Part shown: piece by piece, positions 1-10,174 of the stretch | Position numbering within the stretch: position 1 is the stretch's first letter | How the letters are laid out: each line of letters opens with the position of its first letter | NCBI GenBank assembly: GCA_907165065.1 | Contig: OU015541.1 | Span: 10,798,501-10,862,500, forward strand | Direction: 5' to 3' | Source of the DNA: Caprimulgus europaeus | Taxonomy: Eukaryota; Chordata; Aves; Caprimulgiformes; Caprimulgidae | DNA: 64,000 bases | The notes under the pieces: model-generated | Told to the model about the DNA's origin: nothing | Seen by the model: only the letters and a program-made list of their open reading frames with translations | The model's database searches: none | Made by a program: the position numbers and the translations under genes

Positions 1-450
1 CGCGGGCCCACGGCGGAGCCGATGCGCGGTGGGGCCAGCCCGTGCCCGGGCCAGGCGGGTGTCGGGCAGCCGCGACGGGGCCCTGCTGGGACGGCGTCGC
101 CCTGTCGGGGCGCGCAGGCGGGGGGCGGCCCGCGGCCGGTGCCGGGAGCGGCCTGTCCTGTCTTCTCCTCTCCCCGCCCTCCCTCCCTCCTCAGGGCGCG
201 GCGCGGACGGGCCCGCGGCGGAGGCGGCCCCGGGATGGCGGCGTGAGGCGGCGGCACAGCGCCGTGAGTACGGGCCGCGGGGGGCGGAGGGGAGCGGGCC
301 GGGAACGGGGGGGGGCCGCCGGGGCCCAGCCTACCTCCGGGGCGGCGGGGGGAGAAGAGCGTCCCGGGAGCCGTCCCCATCCCTCCGGCGCCGGAGGTGA
401 CAGCCCGCTGACCTCGGGGACCGGGAGGAAGCGCTCGCGGCGGGGGGGTT
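1..450 (+). promoter_or_regulatory. BLCAP: CpG island, BLCAP promoter and 5' end
   Basis: The first 450 bases are extremely GC- and CpG-rich, unlike the AT-richer DNA that follows from about 750. No TATA box is evident, as is usual for housekeeping CpG-island promoters. The island lies about 6.5 kb upstream of the BLCAP coding exon on the same strand. It holds a consensus 5' splice site (GCC|gtgagt, exon end at 263), so it is the natural promoter and first-exon region of that gene. The long open frames across it are a by-product of GC richness. The island may begin before the window. Confidence 0.6.
195..263 (+). other. BLCAP: Candidate noncoding 5' exon of BLCAP
   Basis: A long pyrimidine run ending in CTCCTCAG stops at 194 and reads like a 3' splice site. 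A strong donor (GCC|gtgagt) begins at 264. The 69-base segment between could be an internal untranslated exon, or the donor may simply end a first exon that starts further upstream in the island. It contains a minimal upstream reading frame, ATG GCG GCG TGA at 235-246. The boundaries come from splice-site appearance only. Confidence 0.4.
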
Positions 451-3400
451 CCCGGCGCTGGTAGGCGAGCGCGGGACGCACAGGAGCCCTGGGTCACTGC
501 CACCCGGCACGGGGTCGGCACCGCTGCCTGCCCGCCCCCCCGGGGCTCCTTCCTCCCGTGTCGGGGTCAGACACAGCTCCCAGTCCACCCCAGCACCTTC
601 CGAAAGCAGAGCCAGGCCGCTGCTCCCCGGAGCAGGACAGCGCTCGCACATCCGTTTGTGCAGCGGAGAACACGGCGCTGTGCCAGGCGCCCCCCCTCCT
701 GCCGCCCCGCAGGCGCCTGGAGCCGGTCTCAGAGCGAGTTTACAAGCTGTTCTGTTGTACGAACACTGCGTGTTACATCCCAAACACACAAGCGCAAGAG
801 AAGATGAAAAACAAAGCCCTTAAACGCAGCCTGCACACACTGAACTCCCCTATCCCTCATTAACCCTGTACTGAAACCTTATCTTGCAAATACTGGCATA
901 GCAGGATAACTTTTGACTTTCCAACCTCTATGTCATGACCCCCCAGAGCTCCTTGCCAGTACTGCATTTTTGCTTTTCTTTACCTGAGATGCAGAAAACT
1001 GGCCTTCATCAAGCTGTGTTCAGACTTCTGAAGCCCCTTGAAGTTACAAAAGGTAGAGAAGAAATCCACATTAAAGCTAAAAATAATTGCTTTTTTCAGG
1101 GAACTTGGAATGGGCTTGGAATTCATGATCTTTGGCAGTTAAACAAAGGCAGGAATGAGGATGACACAGGACTAATTAATGAGTACAAATGAAAGTAGTG
1201 ATACTCCATATGACAACAACTGTCAGTGCTGACATCTCTTCCCACCACAGAGCTGGCTGACTTAAGGTTCTGCTCCTGTGATTTACTGTGCAGAGAAACA
1301 CAGATCATAGTGCTGCTGTCCTGCTCACAGGGGGAGGTTTGTTGGCTCTGGTGCTGTGAGTGCACTGCACCACCTCTGGATACAGGCTAATTGATTCCCC
1401 AGTCAGTAACGAAGCTCAGAGGGCAGCTATAGAAGTGGTGAAAAGAGTGGCTCAATAGAGAGCCTCCACTTCTCATGAAATGGGTTGCTTTAGCTTGTCT
1501 CTACATTGAGAAATCAAAACACTTTGTAACCCCAAGGCTTGGTCAGTCAAGGATTTGCTGCTCTTTTGGAGCTTGTTTCCAATTATATTGCAGCACTTCT
1601 GAGTCCACATCAAGCGTTCAAGGCATGAACTTATCAGAGACTGGGGTAAGGCCTTTGCCAACAATTCAAGACTCACTTTTTCCAGCTGAGTCATACCAGC
1701 AGATAAAGCTTTAAAAATATAGGAAAAATAGCAGCCAGGCCAAAAAAATCCTGAAGTTAAACCCTGATACTGCAATAGGTCTTGAAGTTTGAACAGTTAT
1801 GGTTCTAGGGCTTTTTAAGAGAGGGGGTTGGCATCTAGAAAGCTGGTCTGCTGTTGCTTTTCTTAGCTGAACTGAAACTTGTCACTTGATAGCTCTTTCA
1901 CCTCTTTTTTTTTTTATTCAAATGCTTTGGATATTGTGTATTTTTAGCAGCTGTTTTGGGTGCTATGTGGTATTTGGGAGTTGGTTTTGAACACATGCTG
2001 GCAGCATGAAGCACTGCCCACACACACCAGTTGGAGGTACATGATTGTGACAGGGGGTTTGATTTAAACAGCTTTAGACAAACTGTACTACAGGTGAGCC
2101 TTACAGGTAAGAAACTCAGTCCCTCTAGGTTTATGTGCCCTGTGTAACTTGAGAGATTGTTATCTAGACAATGTGGCTTTTCATTCCCAAGCAGAAACTT
2201 CAGCTTCTGGGAAAGGGTGAGATTGGCACCACCCCACCAATGAAAAGGTTACTCAGTCTTTTATTGAGCCTGGGTGACTGTTTCCATAGCATCTGCTGGG
2301 GAAGTTCCTTGTGGACAGTGATAATAGCTGCCTTAGCAAGGTCTGAACAAGCTTACCTGTCAAGTGCTTAGTGAAAGCCAGCTGATTATTCTCTCCTGTC
2401 AGGGTAAATGGACTGAAGGAAGTAAGATATTCTTGAGAACGGTACAGACTTGGTGTTGGCACACTGATGTACAAAACCTATGGTGTAGGAACATCTCTTT
2501 GCCTCTTAATTGCTGAATTAGCTTGGAGGATATCCAGGCACAGCTTCCTAGCTCCTCAGATGGACTGAGTGCAAGATGTGGCTGATCATTGCAAAGCACT
2601 ACAGACCTGCACTGTGCTGCTCACTTTCGACTTGTCATAATTAAAGTTTTGTTTCTGGCTGGGAAAGGTGTGCCACTACCCTCACACTGGGGTTTAAAAA
2701 TCCTCCCCACAAACATATGCCAGTAGAGCCTGCTGGTTTGGAATACTCCTGGGAGATGACAGAAGGAAGAAGGGCTGTGAACACGGTGGAAGCCGATGAA
2801 TAAGCGTGTGGAAAAGTATTGGTGTTTGCTTGCTAATGAGGCGCACAGGGAACCTCCCCGGGCTGCTCCTCTGCCTGCAGGAACTGGCAGGGAGGAGGCT
2901 CTGGCAGCACATGGAGATCAGGCAGAGCCACTGAGTGCTGACTGTGGGGAGAGCAGGCGGAGAATCACCTGCTGGCTGCTGCTGAGGGCTCTGAAGCAAG
3001 TTCAAGTGGCTCTAAGAGCTGTGGAGGAGCGAGAGGAGGCAGCGGCAGTGCGATGGAAGAGAGCTGTGTGGTAAACACCAGTGGCCGCCAAGTCAGATGA
3101 CTTGAGCAGGAGCACGAGAGCAGTCTTGAGGAGAGCAGGACACCAGGCTGGCTGAGGAAGGAGATGAGTCAGGCAGGGGAGAACAAGAGCAACTGGTTGA
3201 GGAAAAGCAGGAGGCGGTTGTGAAACAGGGGGCTGGTAGAAGTACTGTTGGGTGACAGGTTCTTATTTGCTCCGGGAGATGGTAATCTGTAGCTTGGATC
3301 ACAAGGAGGGGACAAAGAAAACAAGGTAGGAATTTTTCATTTGCAAGTTTCACCTTGCTTGAGAGGGTAGGCAAAACTGGATATTGTTATGGCTTCAGGA

Positions 3401-6400
3401 AAAGACTGCCTATCCTTGGCACCAAGGGAGGTGACAGCTCCCTGCTCAGTAGGGGTGATAGCAGGAGACGCTGTTTCTCTTTGATTGATACAGTGGAAAG
3501 AGAACCCAGTCTCATTGCCAGCTGTATAAAGGATTCTCCAGCGAGGAGCTAGGAAGAGTGTGTATCTTACTAGTGGGGAGTCCCTTAAGCTGCAGAAGTC
3601 TCAAGTAGTAGGTACCTTATCTAGGGTCACATGAGGGAAACAGCAGTCAAAGGGATTTCAACCTTTAACTGGTGGATAGCAAAGGGGCACACAAAAATAT
3701 AACCAAACTGACTACAGATACAAGAACATCTGTTCAAACATCTGCATTTGTTGGAAATTCTAAAGGTTTGCAGATTGAAGGGCACTGACATTGAAACTTA
3801 ATAGGAAAAATAACCACTATTAAATAGTTCTTTGTTCTGCAGATTGGTTGCACCAATTGCTACAAGCAACTGTCCCTTCCAGGAAATATCAATATTTAAA
3901 AATGGGTAACTTGTTCTGAGGTGGAATTGTGTTTGTGGGAAGTGTTTAGGTTTGCTTAGCATCAACTTGCTGTTCAGAGCATGATGGCTTAAGTCTTTGC
4001 TGTGGTGAGGAGGCCAGACTGTGGAGTTAACTGCAGCTACATCACAAGCTATAATTATACTCTTAAACAGTAGTCAGTTGTGAAGTTTGGGGGCTAAAGG
4101 CTCAATAGCAACATGTGGCCTTATTAAAGCCAAGAGATTCATGGCATTAGCCCTGGAAGATTCTAGGGCTTTGTTCCAGCCTTGTGCTCTTCTGACAGAC
4201 ACATTGTCTTAGGTGTGTTTTATCCATTTCTTTCCTCTGGAGACAGAAAGCCCAAAGCAACTGTCTGGAGGCACTTTGAGCTAAAGTTTCAAGAAGGGGT
4301 GACCCAAAGACTGCTGCACGTGTCCAGCTACAGAAGTCAAGCTGATGTCACTTCAGGGCTGGATCTATGACATGATGTTTATGCAGTGATTTGTACTGCT
4401 TCATGTTTGGAGCACTTGGGAGAAAAAGACCAGAGGAAGCTTCAAGGAAGGAACATTTCAGGAGGGTTAAGGTGGCTGCAGATCATTGATTTCTCACAGT
4501 TTTGTTGTATTCAGTGCAATCTGAACTAAGAAGTTGGGTGATGGGGTTTCATTGCCTTCCTGTTCAAACCTTTGTTGTTAAATCTTCTCTCTCTCCATTC
4601 TTCCCCTTGGGAGAAAATGTCATCTAATACTCTGCAGTCTTTTACTACAGAAACATGTAAGCAGTTCACAAAGGCTAGCAGACAACATGTTTTATTATCA
4701 AATAAGTAATCCTTATTTCCAGTTTATAGATAAAGGAAAGAGACTTGGGACTAGACTTGCCCTTAAAGATACAAGTGAGTGACCTGCATAAAACAGGACT
4801 GATATTGGGAGTTTTATTCCTTTGACTTGACTTTATCCATATTGCAACATAAAATAACTCCCTCCTTATTCTTTGGCTGCCTAACTGCAGCTTAGTTTCA
4901 CTAACTGAACCCCAGCTGCCCTCTCTCTGCTGGAGGAGGCTTTCTTGCAGGAGCACCAGCACACCAGTTTTCCCAGACACTCAGCCTGTTTGCCCTGGTG
5001 CAGTTTTGCACTGCATTCTCTCTGACATTGAAGTTCTCCTGCTGCTGAGAACACAGTGGATGGCAGCGTGCTTCCTGCTCTGGCAGCAGAGCTGGTTGGT
5101 ACCTGTGAGCTTGCAGAGCTGCAAGACAAGTCTGACCTCAGTGCTTTTCTGGAAGAGAACCACGTGTGGTTTTCTCTTGGCTGTTCTGTGCAATCCCTCA
5201 TTCTCCCTCCCTTTGCCAGGAAATCCCTTCTCCTGCCAACAGGAGCCAGAGGAATGTGCTGTTTGTTTACCTTCTCACTCCTTCATCCTACTAACCTTCC
5301 CACCCCCTAGTTGCAATCCTAACAGGCTTGGCTCAGCCCTTCTTCCTTCTGACAGAGCACTACTCAGCTGAGTATTTTCAGGCAAAAGCATTGCTGCAAG
5401 AGGCTGCTCTGACCAGGCTCTGCTCAGTGGGGTGAGGCCGTGGCGTTCTGCAAGGCTGGGGCTGTCCTCCTGCCTGTCTTTCTGTGCCCTGGCTGGCAGC
5501 TGCTTTGCTCAGTGTCACTGCATGTTGTCCTGATGTGCTACAGCATAGCAGGGAAAAGCACAGTTCCTAGGCTCTTCCCTTTTCCACCATTCCCCTGCAT
5601 GATTTTGCCTTTTTGGGGTAGTAAGCTCAGAGGACCCTCTTCTCATGCTTTCCCCACTGCATGAACTGAAGAAAAACTTGTGGTTATTCCAGCCATACTG
5701 GTATCATCTACCCTGAGCTGCCATTGCTATCCCAGACTGCTAAACTCCACTATTTCTGCCCCCTCTCAACAGTTCTGGCTCTGTAAAACCACCTGTAAAG
5801 CATTTATTATTTTAAAAGCTATCTGAAATTCTTGGATGAAGATGCTTGTACTGCTTAGAAAGAAGAAAACACTCACACTTAATGTAGTTGCTGTGGTTGC
5901 TAAAGGTAGAAGCCTGTTTTCTGGACTTGTAGTGTGCTGCCATCCCTGGTTAGAGAAGCCCTTAAAGTTCACTGTTTCCACAGAGTTTTATAATAATCCA
6001 AGTGAGGAAATCCTGTGTTTACAGCACAGAGGAAAATTGCCATTTTGAGACTGTCCCCTCTTTGATCTATTCACATACTTTGTCTTATCTGACTTTAGCT
6101 GATTGGCAAGGATTATAAATCCCTTAAGCAGGGACTGCCCTCCTCTTTGTTTTGCAGCCTGGACACTGTCAGGGCTTCACTGGGTAGCTGCATGTACAGC
6201 TTGAATTTTATGCTGGAAGGCTTCATGATGGGTCTGTGCCTGGGGAGGAAGCAGTTTGTGCACTTAACACTTCCTAGACACTTCTGACACCAACACTTTC
6301 TTTAACATTTCTTTGTAGCACATAATAGTTTACCCCTCAGTTTTATTTCTTTGTACCTTCACTCAAGTCTTTGGATGGTCTTGGGTAAGTACATGTGTAG

Positions 6401-6729
6401 CAAAGGCTGGTGCAGCTCGTTTCCCTTCCTGTTTCCCCCTCACCCTTTCTGTTCCTGCCCCATGCTGAAGAAAAGGGTCTGACAACTGTTAGCCTGGGTT
6501 AAAGCAGGAGAAACAGAGCACACAAGGGGGGATACACTCCTACACCAGTGACAATCATGTCCCCAGCTGAGTGGTTCAGAAACCAGCTCTGAGACACACC
6601 AGAATTTAGTACTGGGAGTTCAAGCATCACTCTGTGATACTTGGGAGTGAGTGAAGCTGTGTGAGAAGAACATCTGTTGATTTTTGTGTTGTGTTTCTCT
6701 GACAGTCTGACATTTTACCCTCCCTACAG
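264..6729 (+). other. BLCAP: BLCAP intron 1, no gene seen
   Basis: This is the interval between the 5' island donor and the acceptor of the coding exon (pyrimidine tract then CTACAG, exon from 6730). Another AG at 6705 is a second possible acceptor. In eutherian mammals the imprinted gene NNAT sits inside the matching intron. Here I see no CpG island in the intron interior and no open frame resembling a neuronatin-like proteolipid on either strand. Apart from a weak MIR-like fragment near 4.7 kb I recognise no repeats or RNA genes. Confidence 0.55.
4690..4790 (+). repeat. Weak MIR/L2-like ancient repeat fragment
   Basis: The stretch reads like the decayed core of an old MIR/L2 element: a 'tttatagataaaggaaag' segment, then 'gacttgccc' and a diverged remnant of the usual tail. 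Similarity is by eye and low. It could be chance. Confidence 0.3.
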
Positions 6730-6817
6730 AACAGCCTGCCTGCTGGAGGAGTTGCTGGAGACTGTTCTGGAGCACATCTGGTTGCTGCTGCCACAAGGCC
6801 CCAGCCAGCCCACCACA

Positions 6818-7081
6818 ATGTACTGCCTTCAGTGGTTGCTACCTGTCCTGCTCATACCCAAGCCCCTCAACCCAGCGCTGTGGTTCAGTCACTCAATGTT
6901 CATGGGCTTCTACCTGCTCAGTTTCCTCCTGGAACGGAAACCTTGCACGATTTGTGCCTTGGTCTTCCTGGCAGCATTATTCCTCATCTGCTACAGCTGC
7001 TGGGGGAACTGCTTCTTGTACCACTGCACAGGATCCCAGCTGCCGGAATCAGCTCACGATCCCAGCATAGTGGGCACCTAG
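6818..7081 (+). CDS. BLCAP: BLCAP, bladder cancer-associated protein (BC10 family)
   Basis: This single uninterrupted exon encodes 87 residues, the standard family length. The protein begins [19 protein letters not shown] and ends DPSIVGT. It has two hydrophobic, probably membrane-spanning stretches (about residues 19-39 and 43-63) around a short charged turn (LLERKPC), many cysteines, and a polar C-terminus. The ATG is in a good context (A at -3). The frame stays open further upstream, but family homology fixes this start. BLCAP is a highly conserved small membrane protein linked to growth suppression and apoptosis; its biochemical role is not settled. In mammals its mRNA is A-to-I edited at Y2, Q5 and K15. 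The editable codons are present here as TAC, CAG and AAG. Only the C-terminal tail differs noticeably from the human protein as I recall it. The exon begins at 6730 after a pyrimidine-rich acceptor, leaving 88 bases of 5' UTR in the exon. Confidence 0.97.
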   Translation: MYCLQWLLPVLLIPKPLNPALWFSHSMFMGFYLLSFLLERKPCTICALVFLAALFLICYSCWGNCFLYHCTGSQLPESAHDPSIVGT

Positions 7082-8432
7082 AACACAAATAATCTGCCAG
7101 TCTGCTGAGGGTTCTTTAGCTTTTGAAAAGGGGGTGGGCTAGGGAGGAGGGGAGGGGTGTTAGGCATGTGACTGGAGTAAAACCAGCCCGTTTCCTGTAA
7201 CTGTGTGTGGACTAGAGTGGTGAATTCCTCCCGCTCTGCCTGTGAAACTCAACTTGTTTACTGTGTGAACTCTGGCAGCACCACCTGCTTTTTTAGAAGC
7301 AGAAATCTTTTTTGTTTTTGTTTTTCCTTCCCGTATCACCGGGAACAGACCCTGGTCCTCCTGACTGGCAGCTGGGGGAGGACCGAGCTGCTGGCCCCTG
7401 CCCAGCTGTCACACCACGGTGGAGCTGTGTGTCACTTGGCTGCATTAGGCCACGGTGGTCTAACTCAGGGCTCTCAGCCCACTGATTCTGCTTGAGTAGC
7501 TACAAGATTCTCTCCATCTTTCTCTTTGTGGGGAGCCCAGTCTTCCCACCTTGCTGATCAAGGGCAAGCTCAACAGCTCACAGATGCACTTGGCCAAAAG
7601 CTGCTGGAGCCAGAGGCAGTTGAGTCATCTCCTCCTGCTCAGCCTGCCAAAGAGATGCGTGCACTGCCGAAGTGCTTTCTGAACTACTTCTACTCCGAGA
7701 TCATAGCCTGAAAGCCTCAGTTATGCTGCTGCTTTTATAAAGCCTCACAGGTAGTGGAGACTGTCTTTTCCCCTCCTCCTAGATTCCCAGGGTTTACTGA
7801 GGTATAGACTGTTGGGATAAAGAACCAGTATGCTGCAAGATGGGGGGTTTGAAAGCCACTGTGAACCTCACCGTGTAAAACCCACGCTAGCCCAAAAGGC
7901 CAGGTGTGGGCAGGGCAGGAGAGGATCCTGAGGTGGAGGCATGGCTTGAAGCAGTAAATGCTTCAGCCATTTTCAGTGATAGTGTTTGTGGGCCAGGGGT
8001 GACAGAAGGTGCTGGTGCTACTGACTGGATGGAGAAGGGAGGAAGCTAGAGGAGTGCATGGTGTTTCCATCTCCCCTGGCAGAAGGATGTCCAGAAGCCT
8101 GGGTGGTGGTGGGTCAGTCCTGCAGCCACAGCTGTGCACAGCTCCACGCTGCATACATTACTCTGTAGCCATGGCTCTCGGGGAGCCCATCCTGGGGCAG
8201 AGGTTTGTTTGCAAGAAACCTTAGAGGTTAACACAAAATCCTGTCTCTAAACTCTAAAGGGTTTCCTCCTCTTTGCCATCTGTTTGTCTTTACTTCACTC
8301 ATAGTAGAGAGCAGCAGCAGTGGCTGTTGCTGTCCCGAGGAAGTTCAAGCTATGAGGTTATGAAACTTCCAGAGTATTGTTTGTTCATTGCACAGCTGTT
8401 CAAAATGTTTAATAAAGCTTTATAAACTTTGG
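7082..8432 (+). other. BLCAP: BLCAP 3' UTR
   Basis: No splice signal or new coding frame is obvious between the BLCAP stop and the first canonical poly(A) signal at 8411, so the interval is taken as a 3' UTR of about 1.35 kb. The exact cleavage site is inferred as 15-25 bases after the signal. The short open frames here have no recognisable content. Confidence 0.6.
8411..8416 (+). terminator. BLCAP: BLCAP poly(A) signal AATAAA
   Basis: A canonical AATAAA lies in an AT-rich context (AATAAAGCTTTATAAAC), followed by a T- and G-containing stretch. It is the first good signal downstream of the BLCAP stop codon on the coding strand. Confidence 0.7.
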
Positions 8433-9705
8433 TCTATGGCCTCCTGCCCAGCATGATGCATTGGCTGCTCATTGCAGATGCCTTAGCCCAGCAATCATGT
8501 GTCTGTATTGTTCTGTTCCCAGCACTAACCCCAGAGAATCTCCAGCCAGAGGCAGAGCCTGTTTGCCCTGGAGCTCCCAGCACTGACTTGTCTCTTGAGC
8601 TGTTGAACCTGACTGTGGGCAGACTGAAAACCATACTGGTGATTCCTAACCAGGCTCATCTTGCACACAACACAGGAGGTCGCTTCTGGTTGTATCTCTG
8701 CACTTATGTGACACATTCCCCCTTTCCTTACCACTTAGGAAGTTAAACCACAGAGCTGTGTCCTGAAAGCCACCAGTCCCCAACACTGGCAGTAAAACCA
8801 TTATCTGCCAGGTACCTACATGTCAGCCTGTCCCACAACACCAGGTCTCTGTGACCTGTCCCACTCCTGTGGGCAGAGGCCAGGCTGCAACCCAACTGCC
8901 ACGAGCCATCCAAGGGGCAGATTGGCTTGTGTCAGCCCTTCCCCAGCCTTGGCCATGACCCTGTGTCACACTGGGAGGAGCAGGGGGACACACACTGCAG
9001 CCAGACACGAGACTAGCAGATCTGGGAGCACCTCAGAGTGCTAAAGGGCATAGGAGCTGCACTGCTGGAGCTGAAACCGGCTTCCTCTGCCCTTCCTCCT
9101 AAGCCCTGAAGACCAAGTCCAAGTTGGAAAGGGTTCAGGGCATATCAGTGTTTACATGTTTAAAAAGTGTGTGCCACATCACCAAGAATAGATATGACAG
9201 CTCTGTCACCTGTCAGGTCGAGGGAGATCCCAGTAGCTGTCATAGCAGCTAAAGCATAAATAACAACTAGAAAGGAGAGGGGAGGGTGTCTCATTTACAG
9301 GCTACGGCAGGACACTTATCTGCACTCTGAGCAACTTCTAAGATTATTTAAGCTAATGCAGGCCTTTTAAGAGTACATTTCTGTTGCTAACTAGCCAAGT
9401 TGTGCTGTACAGCAATTTAAATAAATCCTAGCCACGGAGCCAGACAGTCCTTAGGATGAGAGCAAGCCCTGGCTGTGTACGTGGGGCTCATGACAAGATG
9501 TGGCTGCAGGCTTCCCCTTCTGCGAGACCCAACCTGGGGCAAGGCAGCACTTCAAAAGTGGGATAGGGACAGGAGAGATCTCAGCAGACTGGTGGGTAAG
9601 GAACCTCCTTTTGCAGCCCTGCCACCCCCAGTGTAGATAAAGAGCGCTCTTTGACACGCACACAGCCCTCACCAGCACGCTGCCTTCCCCTCTTCAGGGC
9701 ACCGA

Positions 9706-9830
9706 GATACCATCTTCATTCTACAGATAGAAAATTAAAGCAATTTCATCATGGTCAGACAGAAAGCCTCAGGCAGAGCGAGGAACCCAACCAGGCCTCA
9801 CATCCCATGCTAATGCCCTGCTTGTCCTTC
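9706..9830 (+). repeat. MIR/L2-like ancient repeat core
   Basis: The segment follows the order of the MIR/L2 conserved core: 'ttctacagatagaaaattaa', then a 'catggtcagacag' block like the usual 'aaggtcacacag', then 'ggcagagcgaggaaccca', then a C-rich tail. Many substitutions indicate great age. The family assignment is by eye. Confidence 0.5.
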
Positions 9831-10108
9831 TCTATAAAGAGACCACGAAAAACCAGCCTGTGACTGCAGAACAGGTCGGACCCGACCGCTTTGGATAAGC
9901 ATCATCGCAGCTCCCCTGCTTGTGCACCACAGCCTGGCCTGAGCCCGCACAGACACAGCTCCTCTGCTCTCGGGCAGGTGCTTGCTGGCTCAGAGGAGAT
10001 GCTTTGTCCTGGTCTCAAGGAGCTCCTCTGCCAGAAGAGCGGTGGGGTGGCTCTGTCCCCTGCTATCCTGGAGGCATCAAGGGGTCTCTGCATGAGGAGC
10101 ACACCAGT

Positions 10109-10174
10109 GGGGTGGCCACTAGTGACCCTGAAAGCAGTGGGGTGGCTACTAGTGACCCTGAAAGCAGTGGGGTG
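10109..10174 (+). repeat. 30-bp direct tandem duplication
   Basis: Two copies of a 30-base unit (10109-10138 and 10139-10168) differ at one base (ggCc versus ggCt). A 6-base start of a third copy follows. The near identity suggests a recent slippage or duplication event. Confidence 0.9.

Noticed and set aside
22-863. Several overlapping ORFs of 70-150 codons in the left CpG island
   Set aside because: Composition is Gly/Ala/Arg/Pro-rich in all frames, no domain is visible, and the sequence is explained by a CpG-island promoter.
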